A stretch of 64,000 bases of DNA. It comes from Antrihabitans spumae (GTDB lineage Bacteria > Actinomycetota > Actinomycetes > Mycobacteriales > Mycobacteriaceae). Made by a program: the position numbers and the translations under genes. Numbering within the stretch: the first letter of the stretch is position 1; each line of letters opens with the position of its first letter. Where the stretch lies: contig NZ_JBIMSN010000026.1 of the NCBI RefSeq assembly GCF_043944905.1, forward strand, positions 134,125-198,124, read 5' to 3'. Shown here one piece after another: positions 33,566-42,277 of this stretch. The notes below the pieces were generated by a model. It did no database searches, had not been told where the DNA came from, and saw only the letters and a list, made by a program, of their open reading frames with translations.

Positions 33566-34925
33566 CTCGTCCCTCGTCCCGCCCATCATCCACCGAGTCC
33601 GTCGACTCCGTGGATTCCGCGTTATCGGTTGCGCCCTTTGCCTCTTTGGACTTCTTCGCCGGTGCGCGTCGAACCAGAATCGTGTGGACGCGGACGCGAC
33701 CGCGCTGGTCGACACCGCCCTCACCGCGAAGCACCAATCCGTTGCTGACGACCTTGGATCCAGGCAACGGTACGCGGCCGAGCTCGTGTCCCATCAGACC
33801 ACCGACCGTATCGACGTCGTCGTCTTCGAGTTCGAGGCCGAACAGGTCGCCGAGGTCCTCGATCGACAACCGTGCAGACACGCGGTACTTCCCGTTGCCG
33901 AGGTCCTCGATCGGTGCGGTCTCGTCGGTGTCGTACTCGTCCGCGATCTCGCCGACGATCTCCTCCAGGACGTCCTCGATGGTCACGAGTCCGGCGATGC
34001 CGCCGTATTCGTCGACGAGGAGAGCCATGTGATTACGGTCACGCTGCATCTCGGCGAGCATCGTGTCGAGAGGTTTGGAGTCCGGGACGAACACCGCAGG
34101 GCGCATCACATCGACGACCGGTTGGTCGCGATCCCGGCCGGACGACGTATTCGTGCGTTGCACAAGATCTTTCAGATAGACGACGCCGATCACGTCGTCC
34201 ACGTTCTCGCCGATGACCGGAATCCTCGAATGGCCACTCTTGACCGCGAGCGAGATCGCCTGCCCCAGTGTCTTGTCCGATTCGATCCAGACCATCTCGG
34301 TCCGCGGCACCATAACCGCGCGGGCGGCGGTGTCGCCGAGTTCGAAGACCGACTGGATCATCCGTCGTTCGTCGTCTGCAACCACACCGCGTTCCTGCGC
34401 CATGTCGACGATTTCGCGCAGTTCGATCTCGGATGCGAACGGGCCGTTGCGAAAACCCTTACCCGGCGTGATCGCGTTACCGATCAGGATCAGCAACCTG
34501 CTGAGCGGACCAAGTAGAAAACCGATGGCATGCAACGGAATAGCCGCCGCGAGCGAGATCGTGTACGCGTGCTGGCGGCCGAGCGTACGTGGACCGACAC
34601 CGATGACGACGTAGGAAACGAGCACCATGACGACAGCGCTCACAACCAACGCCCATCCCGGACCGATGATTTCGATCAGCGCGCCCGCCAGTACGACCGT
34701 CGACGTGATCTCGCACAGAATGCGAAGCAGCACCATCAGGTTGATGTAGCGCGGGCGATCGGAGACGATCCGGATCAGCATCGTCGCACCCGGCCTGCCC
34801 GCCCGCGCGATGTCGTCGACACGTGCGGGCGAGATGGTGTTCAACGCCGAATCGACAGCAGCGAAAAGTCCACCCGCAGGAACCAGAACGATTGCCAGTA
34901 CCAGCAGGCCTATCGGCCCGGTCAC
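33558..34925 (-). CDS. corC: CorC/HlyC-type hemolysin-like transporter (CNNM domain with CBS pair)
   Basis: A 455-residue protein: a DUF21/CNNM membrane domain with about four hydrophobic segments (about 1-140), a linker, two CBS repeats (about 200-320) and a C-terminal CorC_HlyC domain, then a charged tail. It is thought to handle magnesium or cobalt efflux or resistance. It follows ybeY with a 15-base gap. The length is normal for the actinobacterial member. Confidence 0.9.
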   Translation of the reverse strand: MTGPIGLLVLAIVLVPAGGLFAAVDSALNTISPARVDDIARAGRPGATMLIRIVSDRPRYINLMVLLRILCEITSTVVLAGALIEIIGPGWALVVSAVVMVLVSYVVIGVGPRTLGRQHAYTISLAAAIPLHAIGFLLGPLSRLLILIGNAITPGKGFRNGPFASEIELREIVDMAQERGVVADDERRMIQSVFELGDTAARAVMVPRTEMVWIESDKTLGQAISLAVKSGHSRIPVIGENVDDVIGVVYLKDLVQRTNTSSGRDRDQPVVDVMRPAVFVPDSKPLDTMLAEMQRDRNHMALLVDEYGGIAGLVTIEDVLEEIVGEIADEYDTDETAPIEDLGNGKYRVSARLSIEDLGDLFGLELEDDDVDTVGGLMGHELGRVPLPGSKVVSNGLVLRGEGGVDQRGRVRVHTILVRRAPAKKSKEAKGATDNAESTESTDSVDDGRDEGRDD

Positions 34926-34940
34926 AGGCCACGCCCAAGC

Positions 34941-35474
34941 CTAGGCATCGAAGAAGCCCGCCTTGCCGAGCAGACGCCGATCGCGTTCGGCGAGTGCGGC
35001 CTCCCGTTCGGCCTTGCGGATGCTCTCGTACCACTCTGCGAGGAGGTTGTTCTGCAGGCCGAACATCTCCTTCTCCTCTTCAGGTTCCGCATGATCGAAG
35101 CCGAGGAGATGCAGGACGCCGTGCACGGTCAACAACGCGAGCTCGTGTGCCAGCGAATGTCCCGCCTTCTTCGCCTGCGTGGCGGCGAAGGCCGGGCACA
35201 ACACGATGTCGCCCAACATCGACGGACCCGGCATCGGGCTGTCCGGCCGACCACCCGGCTCGAGTTCGTCCATCGGGAAGGACATGACGTCCGTCGGACC
35301 GGGCAGGTCCATCCAGCGCATGTGCAGGTCGGCCATCGTGTCCAGGTCGACGAGGACCATCGACAGCTCGGCCGCTGGATGGACGTCCATCCGTGCGATC
35401 GCGAAACGCGCGACCGCGATCAAGTCTTCTTCGGAAACGTCCATTCCCGACTCGTTGGCGACCTCGATGCTCAT
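34941..35474 (-). CDS. ybeY: Endoribonuclease YbeY
   Basis: A 177-residue protein with the HGVLHLLGFDH zinc motif (His118, His122, His128) and an upstream TDVMSFPMDE segment. It matures the 3' end of 16S rRNA and takes part in ribosome quality control. It lies directly downstream of phoH with a 40-base gap, the usual pairing. An acidic stretch and a C-terminal extension of about 25 residues are common in actinobacteria. Confidence 0.95.
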   Translation of the reverse strand: MSIEVANESGMDVSEEDLIAVARFAIARMDVHPAAELSMVLVDLDTMADLHMRWMDLPGPTDVMSFPMDELEPGGRPDSPMPGPSMLGDIVLCPAFAATQAKKAGHSLAHELALLTVHGVLHLLGFDHAEPEEEKEMFGLQNNLLAEWYESIRKAEREAALAERDRRLLGKAGFFDA

Positions 35475-35514
35475 CCGACAACCCTAACGGGCCAGGCGGG
35501 AGGAGTTCGACGCA

Positions 35515-36594
35515 TCAACGCCGAGCAGAGCGCGGTTGCGCCGAGCGCCGCTGCGCACGATTGCCGAGCGCCGCTCGCTCGCCGTCTGCTTCGAACCGCT
35601 CGTACGCGTCGACGATGTCGGCGACAAGACGATGCCGCACGACGTCGCTGCTGTTGAGCTCGGCGAAATGAATGTCGTCGATCTCGGTGAGAATCTCGGC
35701 CGCGGCACGCAGACCGGACCGATTGCCACCGGGCAGGTCGACCTGCGTCACGTCGCCGGTCACAACGATCTTCGAACCGAACCCGAGCCTGGTCAGGAAC
35801 ATTTTCATCTGCTCGGCAGTGGTGTTCTGTGCCTCGTCCAAGATGATGAAGGCATCGTTGAGCGTGCGGCCACGCATGTAGGCCAGCGGCGCGACTTCGA
35901 TGACACCGGCGGCCATCAGTTTGGGGATTGCCTCGGGATCCATCATGTCGTGCAACGCGTCGTAGAGCGGACGCAGATACGGGTCGATCTTCTCGTTCAA
36001 CGTGCCAGGCAGAAAGCCGAGCCGCTCCCCCGCCTCGACGGCTGGCCGGGTCAGGATGATTCGCGTCACCTGTTTGGTCTGCAGCGCCTGGACGGCCTTC
36101 GCCATCGCGAGGTACGTCTTGCCCGTACCGGCGGGTCCGATACCGAACACCACGGTGTTGGCATCGATCGCATCGACGTAGCGCATCTGGTTGAGCGTCT
36201 TCGGTCGGATCGTCTTGCCGCGCCTGGACAGAATGTCGAGGCTGAGCACCTCGGCGGGCGACTCCGAAACACCTTGTGTAAGCATCGAATACGTGTGCCG
36301 CACGGTCTCCGGCGAGATCGACTGGCCGCGCCCGACCATCGACACGAGCTGCTCGATCACCCGCTCGGCCAGCGCGACGTCCGGTGCGGTACCTGTAAGC
36401 GTGACCGCGTTGCCACGCACGTGGATGTCGGCGGCGAGCAGCTTTTCGAGTTGCCGCAAATTGGCGTCGGCAGATCCGAGGAAACCGAAGACCGATTCGG
36501 GTGCGAGTTCGATTCCGGAGCGAACCGTTCGCGCAGCGGGACCAGCCGAGGTTCGGCTCGACGAGGACCCGCCGATATCGTTTTGTGCGGTCAA
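35515..36594 (-). CDS. phoH: PhoH-like ATPase
   Basis: A 359-residue protein with an N-terminal KH-like part (about 30-110) and a P-loop ATPase: Walker A GPAGTGKT (153-160), Walker B FIILDEAQN and the VTGDVTQVDLP segment. It is an RNA-linked ATPase/helicase-like protein and usually a partner of YbeY in rRNA processing. Confidence 0.95.
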   Translation of the reverse strand: MTAQNDIGGSSSSRTSAGPAARTVRSGIELAPESVFGFLGSADANLRQLEKLLAADIHVRGNAVTLTGTAPDVALAERVIEQLVSMVGRGQSISPETVRHTYSMLTQGVSESPAEVLSLDILSRRGKTIRPKTLNQMRYVDAIDANTVVFGIGPAGTGKTYLAMAKAVQALQTKQVTRIILTRPAVEAGERLGFLPGTLNEKIDPYLRPLYDALHDMMDPEAIPKLMAAGVIEVAPLAYMRGRTLNDAFIILDEAQNTTAEQMKMFLTRLGFGSKIVVTGDVTQVDLPGGNRSGLRAAAEILTEIDDIHFAELNSSDVVRHRLVADIVDAYERFEADGERAALGNRAQRRSAQPRSARR

Positions 36595-36667
36595 AGGGTG
36601 AAGCCTTCTTTCGGGTTCATGGCATCTACCTCGAGTCTAGGCCAATCGAAGGAGATGATCCCGTGAG

Positions 36668-37528
36668 TTATTCGCCAGGCGAACGGGTCGCAGCGAGGAA
36701 CTGTTCCAACGACATCGGAGGCCTACCCGTGACGGTCTCGACGTCGGCGCTGATCGCGGCCATCGCGCCGGACGCGATCGACGTATAGGTCGACACCCAG
36801 GCGTCGTACTGCCAATCCGGTGCAGGCCACCGCTTGCGGGACTCGTAGGCCTCGGGAATCGATTCGTTGTGGAAGGTCACGGGCGACCGGCGCGCAGCAG
36901 CGAGCACCGCTGCGATCTCGGTCATCGTCAGCGCCTCGGGTCCGGTCAGGTTGTAGGTCACGTCTTTGTGCCGCTCAGGTGCGAGAACGACTGCCGCGGC
37001 GACCCGCGCGACGTCGGCCCGGGCCACGATCGCTGCCCTACCGTCGGCCGCGGGCCCGCGAATGACGCCGTCGTCGCCGACCATTGCACTCATGAAGTCG
37101 AGGTAGAAGTTGTCACGCAAGAACGTGAACCCGAGTCCCTTCTCCTTGATGTAGGTCTCGGTCGCGTAGTGATCGCGAGCGAGTGTGAAGGTCGCGTCGG
37201 GCGCCGCGCCGACGAACGAGGTGTAGACGACGTGTTGGACGCCTGCGGCGACGGCGGAGTCGACAAATGTGCGGTGTTCGTCGATCCGGTCGGCACTTTC
37301 CGACGCCGAGATCATGAACAACGTCTGCACTCCTTCGAGTGCCTTTGTGGCAGCGACGCGGTCCGCATAGGAGAACGGCAGAACTGTCGCACCGGGCAGC
37401 TGCGGAGCCTTCGCAACCGAACGGACCAACAATCGTTGAGCGACACCAGCATCGGCGAGGCTGCGAGCAACCGCGTTGCCGACGAATCCTGTCGAACCTG
37501 TGACTGCGACGGACGGTAGCGACGTCAT
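36668..37528 (-). CDS. NmrA-like NAD(P)-binding oxidoreductase or regulator
   Basis: A 286-residue atypical short-chain dehydrogenase-fold protein: the Rossmann motif VTGSTGFVG (about 9-17), no YxxxK active site, and VVYTSFVGA in the middle. This is the NmrA/QOR2-like group, which senses NAD(P) or reduces quinones. It is inserted between rsmE and phoH, which are neighbours in many relatives, so it may be a lineage-specific gain. Confidence 0.8.
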   Translation of the reverse strand: MTSLPSVAVTGSTGFVGNAVARSLADAGVAQRLLVRSVAKAPQLPGATVLPFSYADRVAATKALEGVQTLFMISASESADRIDEHRTFVDSAVAAGVQHVVYTSFVGAAPDATFTLARDHYATETYIKEKGLGFTFLRDNFYLDFMSAMVGDDGVIRGPAADGRAAIVARADVARVAAAVVLAPERHKDVTYNLTGPEALTMTEIAAVLAAARRSPVTFHNESIPEAYESRKRWPAPDWQYDAWVSTYTSIASGAMAAISADVETVTGRPPMSLEQFLAATRSPGE

Positions 37529-37568
37529 GTGGGTCCTAACTGGGCAAGGGCAGTGGCTACAGACGAGC

Positions 37569-38327
37569 CTATTGCAGGGGCGCTGAATCCCACCGCGACG
37601 TCAACGCGCCGAGCGCGCCCAGCGCGACGGCAGCGGCGGTCGAGGTCCGCAGCACTGTCGGACCGAGCAACGCTGTCACCGCACCCGCGGCTGTGAACCG
37701 ATCCAATTCACGATCGTCCAGTCCACCTTCGGGACCGACGACAAGCACGACTTCGTCGACCGCAAGGGTGAGCGACGCAAACGGTGCAGCGGCCGATTCG
37801 TGCAGCAGCACAGCCATTCCGCCGCGGCGGACAACGTCGTCGATCAACTTTTCGACAGCGGCGGTGCTCGACAACTCGCTGACCGGCGGGACGAACAGTC
37901 GCCGGGACTGCCTGGCCGCGGACAGTGCGGTCGCTCGCCACTTCGCGACACCTTTGCCGGCCTTCATCCCCTCCCACCGCGCGACACATCGGGACGCCTG
38001 CCACGGCACGATCGCGTCGATCCCGGCTTCGGTCGCAAGCTCGACGGCAAGTTCGGAACGCTCGGACTTCGGTAGCGCCTGCACAAGCGTCACGTACGGT
38101 TTCGGTCGTTGCCCCTCCGAACGCGTACGTACCGCCAAATCCAGCCGATCACGCTGAGCCGCAACAACTTCCGTCTCCGCGGTGCCGCCGCGCCCATCGG
38201 AAAGCGTCAGCCGTTCGCCGACCTTGATCCGCCGCACGGTTGCGGCGTGGTGTCCCTCGTCGCCGTCGAGAACGGCGATAACGCCGACGTCAGGTAGCGG
38301 ATCGAGGTAGAAGACTGTGGCGGCCAC
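37569..38327 (-). CDS. rsmE: 16S rRNA m3U1498 methyltransferase RsmE
   Basis: About 252 residues: an N-terminal PUA-like domain (VAATVFYLDPLPDVGV...GDEGHHAATVRRIKVGERLT) and a C-terminal SPOUT methyltransferase with the knot motif VVLVVGPEGGLDDRELDRF (about 190-208) and LLGPTVLRTSTAA. It methylates the decoding region of 16S rRNA. The GTG start at 38327 gives the family N-terminus, 13 bases after the dnaJ stop. Confidence 0.93.
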   Translation of the reverse strand: MAATVFYLDPLPDVGVIAVLDGDEGHHAATVRRIKVGERLTLSDGRGGTAETEVVAAQRDRLDLAVRTRSEGQRPKPYVTLVQALPKSERSELAVELATEAGIDAIVPWQASRCVARWEGMKAGKGVAKWRATALSAARQSRRLFVPPVSELSSTAAVEKLIDDVVRRGGMAVLLHESAAAPFASLTLAVDEVVLVVGPEGGLDDRELDRFTAAGAVTALLGPTVLRTSTAAAVALGALGALTSRWDSAPLQ

Positions 38328-38340
38328 AGCGTCTTCTCGA

Positions 38341-39495
38341 TCAGCGACCGCTGAAGGTGGACCGCAACCTGGAGAACAAGCCACCCGGTGCCGCCGTCTG
38401 CGACGAGACGACCTCGGCGCGCTCGCGATCACGCAAGCCCTTGTAGTCGCGCAGTAGGTCGGTCTGCTTCGTATCGAGCTTCGTCGGCACCACGACCTCG
38501 AGGTGCGCGTGCAGATCGCCGCGAATGCCGGATCGCAGCTTCGGCATGCCGTGACCACGCAAAGTCTTGACCGAGCCAGGCTGGGTTCCCGCGTCGATCG
38601 TGATCTCGGTAGGACCGCCGAGAATGGTGTCGACCGACACGGACGTGCCGAGCGCAGCGTCGACCATCGGTATCCGAATCGAGCAATGCAGATCGTCGCC
38701 GTCTCGGACGAACACGTCGTGCTGCTGTTCGACGACCTCGACGTGCAGGTCTCCGGCGGGACCGCCGCCCGGACCGACCTCGCCCTGGGACGCGAGTCGA
38801 ACGCGCATGCCGTTCGCGACTCCGGCCGGGATGCGGGCGGTGATTTCGCGGCGGGCGCGAACCCGTCCGTCGCCGCCACATTTGCGGCAGGGGTCGGGGA
38901 TGACTTCGCCTGCACCACGGCAGGTCGGGCACTGGCGTGAGGTCATGACCTGGCCGAGGAACGACCGCTGGATGCTCTGCACCTCGCCTGCGCCACCGCA
39001 GGTGTCGCAGCGGACCGGCTTCGAATTTCCGTTTGTGCCCGACCCGGTACACACGTCGCACAGGATCGCCGTTTCGACGGTGATGTGCTTGGTGACGCCG
39101 GTCGCGCACTCTTCGAGGGTGAGTCGCGTACGCAGCAGAGATGCGGCACCCGGCTGGACGCGGCCTCGTGGTCGGCGCTGGCCACCGCCTTGGGCGCCGC
39201 CGCCGAAAAATGCCTCGAACACGTCGCCGAGACCGCCGCCGAAGCCCGCGTTCCCGAAGCCCCCGCCACCGCCGCCGCTTTCCATCGGATCGCCACCGAG
39301 GTCGACGACGCGACGCTTCTCCGGATCGGTCAGCACCTCGTACGCGGTCGAAATGTCGCGGAACCTGGCCTGCGCCGACTCGTCCGGGTTGACGTCGGGG
39401 TGCAACTCGCGCGCGAGCTTGCGGTAGGCCCGCTTGAGCTCCTGATCGCTTGCGTCCTTACCGACGCCGAGTGTTTCGTAGTAGTCGCGTGCCAC
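38341..39495 (-). CDS. dnaJ: Chaperone DnaJ
   Basis: A 384-residue type I DnaJ: J-domain with HPD (about 5-65), a Gly-rich region (about 75-105), four CxxCxGxG zinc repeats (about 148-215) and the C-terminal substrate domain. It is the DnaK co-chaperone. It lies directly after hrcA, so this is the hrcA-linked copy, typical of actinobacteria that hold a second dnaJ near dnaK. Confidence 0.96.
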   Translation of the reverse strand: MARDYYETLGVGKDASDQELKRAYRKLARELHPDVNPDESAQARFRDISTAYEVLTDPEKRRVVDLGGDPMESGGGGGGFGNAGFGGGLGDVFEAFFGGGAQGGGQRRPRGRVQPGAASLLRTRLTLEECATGVTKHITVETAILCDVCTGSGTNGNSKPVRCDTCGGAGEVQSIQRSFLGQVMTSRQCPTCRGAGEVIPDPCRKCGGDGRVRARREITARIPAGVANGMRVRLASQGEVGPGGGPAGDLHVEVVEQQHDVFVRDGDDLHCSIRIPMVDAALGTSVSVDTILGGPTEITIDAGTQPGSVKTLRGHGMPKLRSGIRGDLHAHLEVVVPTKLDTKQTDLLRDYKGLRDRERAEVVSSQTAAPGGLFSRLRSTFSGR

Positions 39496-39543
39496 GTTGA
39501 ATCTCTCGTCCTGTCAAATGTTCGAAATGTGCGTCGCCTGGAC

Positions 39544-40587
39544 CTAACGCTCTGCCAGTACCTCTCCGATGTACCTGGCAACGGCGGAAACCTTTGCGAT
39601 TGTTCCCGGATAGTCCATGCGTGTGGGTCCGAGTACCCCCATACCGCCGAGAACCGTACCTTGCGCGCCGTACCCGGTGGATACCACCGACGTGCCACGC
39701 ATCTGCTCGACCTGGGTTTCTTCGCCGATCTGAACCGTGATCGTGCCCGGCTGATGCGTCGCCGCAATGATCTTCAACACGACGACCTGCTCTTCGAGGG
39801 CTTCCAGCACAGCTCGCAGCGAACCGGGGAACCCGTTGACGCCGCTGAAGTCGGCAGCGTTGCGGGTCAGGTTGGCGGTACCGCCGAGAACCAGCCGCTC
39901 GTCCTGGTGCTCGACGAGGGTTTCGACAAGGACGGTCGCGGCGCGTACGACGACGTTGCGCAGGTTCGGTGGCGCGTTTTCGGCGAGTTCGGCGACCGCA
40001 CTGGACGCCGCGGCAAGTCGCTTGCCTTCGAGTGCGGCACCGAGCAGCGCACGCAGTTCGGACAGTTCGACGTCGTTGATCACGTCGCCGAGTTCGACGA
40101 TGCGCTGATCGACGCGACCGCTGTCGGTGATCAGGACCAGCAGCAGCTTTGCGGGCGTCAACGCGACGACCTCGAGGTGGCGGACCGACGACGCCGACAG
40201 CGACGGGTACTGCACGACCGCGACCTGCCTGGTCAGCTGGGCGAGCAGGCGAACGCCGCGCCGAAGGACATCGTCGAGGTCGACGCCGGACTCGAGGAAT
40301 TCGAGGATCGCGCGACGCTCGACCGACGAAAGCGGCTTGATCTCGGAAATCCGGTCGACGAACTGGCGATAACCCTTGTCGGTCGGCACCCGGCCGGAAC
40401 TGGTGTGCGGCTGCGTGATGTAGCCCTCGGCTTCCAGCACAGCCATGTCGTTGCGGACGGTCGCGCTCGAGACGCCGAGGTTGTGTCGCTCGACGAGCAC
40501 CTTCGACCCGACGGGCTCCTTCGTTGCGACGTAGTCGGCGACGATCGCGCGAAGGACTTCGAAACGCCTGTCCTCTGTACCTGACAT
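39544..40587 (-). CDS. hrcA: Heat-inducible transcription repressor HrcA
   Basis: A 347-residue repressor: an N-terminal winged helix (FEVLRAIVADYVATKEPVGS, then LGVSSATVRNDMAVLEAEGY), a GAF-like dimerisation domain and the conserved C-terminal region (ILGGTAN-type block). HrcA binds CIRCE elements and represses groEL-type operons; no CIRCE was found before this gene. The ATG at 40587 has an ideal GGAGGTGG site. It heads the hrcA-dnaJ-rsmE run. Confidence 0.95.
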   Translation of the reverse strand: MSGTEDRRFEVLRAIVADYVATKEPVGSKVLVERHNLGVSSATVRNDMAVLEAEGYITQPHTSSGRVPTDKGYRQFVDRISEIKPLSSVERRAILEFLESGVDLDDVLRRGVRLLAQLTRQVAVVQYPSLSASSVRHLEVVALTPAKLLLVLITDSGRVDQRIVELGDVINDVELSELRALLGAALEGKRLAAASSAVAELAENAPPNLRNVVVRAATVLVETLVEHQDERLVLGGTANLTRNAADFSGVNGFPGSLRAVLEALEEQVVVLKIIAATHQPGTITVQIGEETQVEQMRGTSVVSTGYGAQGTVLGGMGVLGPTRMDYPGTIAKVSAVARYIGEVLAER

Positions 40588-40633
40588 CGATTCCACCTCC
40601 ACACGTAGTTGTTCCAGCTTAGGGCCTTCGGGG

Positions 40634-40678
40634 TCGTGCGCACTTTCGGCTGGCGGGACCACCGAAAAGACTCACGAG
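40634..40678. repeat. Palindromic intergenic repeat, copy C (degenerate)
   Basis: The left arm TCGTGCGCACTTTCGG (40634-40649) and right arm CCGAAAAGACTCACGA (40662-40677) match copies A and B, but the left arm has diverged. After CACGAG it shares a GCGGAGCG block with copy B. It lies about 14 bases from the hemW stop, again at a gene end. Confidence 0.75.
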
Positions 40679-40691
40679 GCGCGGAGCGCCC

Positions 40692-41882
40692 TCAGCTCAA
40701 TATCGACCTGATCACACCGTCCGCGAGCAGCCGACCACGGTCGGTGAGGACGAACGTGTCGTCCACCTGGGTCAGCAGTCCGTCTGCGACGACGACCTCC
40801 GCCGCACGACGCTCGTCGGCGTCGAGCACATCGAGTGGCAGACCCGAACGCAGCCGCGTCGTGAGCATCACGCGTTCCATGTGGCTTTCCTCGTCGGTCA
40901 GTTGCTCGACGCCGCCGACCGGAAGGGTCCCTGTCGCAAGCGAATCGGCGTAGCGGGCCGGATGCTTCACGTTCCACCACCGCACTCCGCCGACGTGGCT
41001 GTGCGCGCCGGGTCCGGCCCCCCACCAATCGCCGCCGTCCCAGTAGCCGAGGTTGTGCCGGCAGCGGGCTGCATCGTTCGCCGCCCAGTTCGACACCTCG
41101 TACCACTCGAGACCCGCCGCCGAGAGCACCGCATCGATGCGCTCGTAGCGCTGCGCGAAGACGTCGTCGTCGGGCATCGGTAGCTCGCCGCGACGAACCT
41201 TGCGCGCCAACGCGGTGCCGTCTTCGACGATCAGCGCGTAGGCGGAGACGTGGTCGACGCCTGCGGACAGGACCGCGTCGAGGGATGCGTCCAGATCCTG
41301 CGGTCGTTCGCCTGGCGTCCCGTAGATGAGGTCGAGGTTGACGTGCTCGAACCCGGCGGCTTTCGCTTCGCCGACCGCGGCGACCGCGCGGCCCGGGGTG
41401 TGCGTGCGGTCGAGCACGGCGAGCACATGTTGCGCGGCGGACTGCATACCGAGGGAAAGCCGGGTGTAACCAACATCACGTATTCCGGCGAAGAACGTCT
41501 GCGACGTCGACTCAGGATTGGATTCCGTCGTCACTTCCGCGTCCGCAGCGAGCCCGAACGCGCCTCGAACCGCGTCGAGTACGTCGGCCAATCCGGTGGC
41601 ACCCAACAGCGACGGGGTGCCACCGCCAACGAAAACCGTGTCGACAGCGGGAGCGGACCCGAGCGTTTCGGCTGCGAGGTCGAGTTCGCGGCGCAACCCC
41701 TCTAGCCAACTCGCTGGCGAGGCCGAAGTGCCGAGTTCGCCTGCGGTGTAAGTGTTGAAGTCGCAGTAGCCGCAGCGCGTCGCACAGAACGGCACGTGGA
41801 CGTACACGCCGAACGGGCGTGAGCCGACACCCGCGATAGCTGCCGCTGGCAGCTCGAGGCCGATGGTCGGTGTAGTCGTCAC
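40692..41882 (-). CDS. hemW: Radical SAM heme chaperone HemW (coproporphyrinogen III oxidase-like)
   Basis: About 396 residues with the radical SAM CxxxCxxC motif (CATRCGYC, Cys33/37/40), the GGGTPSLL substrate/SAM segment and a C-terminal HemN-like domain. The motif has the HemW form (PFCATRCGYCDF), so this is the heme-binding chaperone, not the HemN oxidase. The GTG start at 41882 has an adjacent AGGGGAG site. It precedes hrcA in the usual order. Confidence 0.9.
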   Translation of the reverse strand: MTTTPTIGLELPAAAIAGVGSRPFGVYVHVPFCATRCGYCDFNTYTAGELGTSASPASWLEGLRRELDLAAETLGSAPAVDTVFVGGGTPSLLGATGLADVLDAVRGAFGLAADAEVTTESNPESTSQTFFAGIRDVGYTRLSLGMQSAAQHVLAVLDRTHTPGRAVAAVGEAKAAGFEHVNLDLIYGTPGERPQDLDASLDAVLSAGVDHVSAYALIVEDGTALARKVRRGELPMPDDDVFAQRYERIDAVLSAAGLEWYEVSNWAANDAARCRHNLGYWDGGDWWGAGPGAHSHVGGVRWWNVKHPARYADSLATGTLPVGGVEQLTDEESHMERVMLTTRLRSGLPLDVLDADERRAAEVVVADGLLTQVDDTFVLTDRGRLLADGVIRSILS

Positions 41883-42065
41883 TCCCCTATTGTCGCCGCA
41901 GTTCGACCTTGCGGACGCCGCGCGTCTGCTGCAGGCTCTCGTCGGCACCATGCAGGCACCACCTCCGCCGCGCGTGCGGGGTACTGACGTGGCATTTCCC
42001 CCGAATTCGAGGGGAATGTGCCGCCGATGGTCGGTTTCGAGGTTCTGACATGGCAGAATGGCCGT

Positions 42066-42158
42066 ATGACTGGACCCGGAGTGCGACTTGTGGCGCGTCG
42101 CCACGTCGATCTCAAGCGTGTCTGCAGCTCGTGTTGTCTGGCCTCGACCACTCGTTAG
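42066..42158 (+). CDS. Leaderless poly-cysteine leader peptide of the sulfur operon
   Basis: A 30-codon frame: MTGPGVRLVARRHVDLKRVC, then SSCCLASTTR. CAGAAT (42054-42059) lies seven bases before the ATG, so the transcript should start at the ATG with no 5' leader. Small peptides with the (L)VxRRHVDLxRV consensus and a Cys run are known upstream of cysteine-regulated operons in mycobacteria, where translation through the Cys codons reports cysteine supply. Here Cys20, Cys23 and Cys24 form the sensor. It is too short for most gene finders. Confidence 0.85.
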   Translation: MTGPGVRLVARRHVDLKRVCSSCCLASTTR

Positions 42159-42213
42159 ACCAGCCCGAGAAACTCGTTTCATCCAAGACTTTCCGCTGGC
42201 TGCGGTTCTCTGA

Positions 42214-42273
42214 CAGGCGCGACCAGCCCTCGCGCTCCTGACCGCACCACGCGACCTCGAATTTGCAGGAGCG
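42214..42273 (+). promoter_or_regulatory. Predicted cysteine-responsive attenuator (ribosome binding site sequestration)
   Basis: CGCTCCTG (42233-42240) is perfectly complementary to CAGGAGCG (42266-42273), which contains the sirA ribosome binding site. A competing upstream segment, CAGGCGCG (42214-42221), could pair with the same anti-ribosome-binding region (42231-42240, with a bulge). Ribosomes stalled or released on the leader peptide could thus switch sirA translation. This is a prediction from base pairing; the energies were not computed. Confidence 0.55.
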
Positions 42274-42277
42274 ATCT

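Noticed and set aside
40588..40640. CIRCE element before hrcA
   Set aside because: No GAGTGCTAG-type inverted repeat is present; only the ribosome site and the palindromic repeat lie here.
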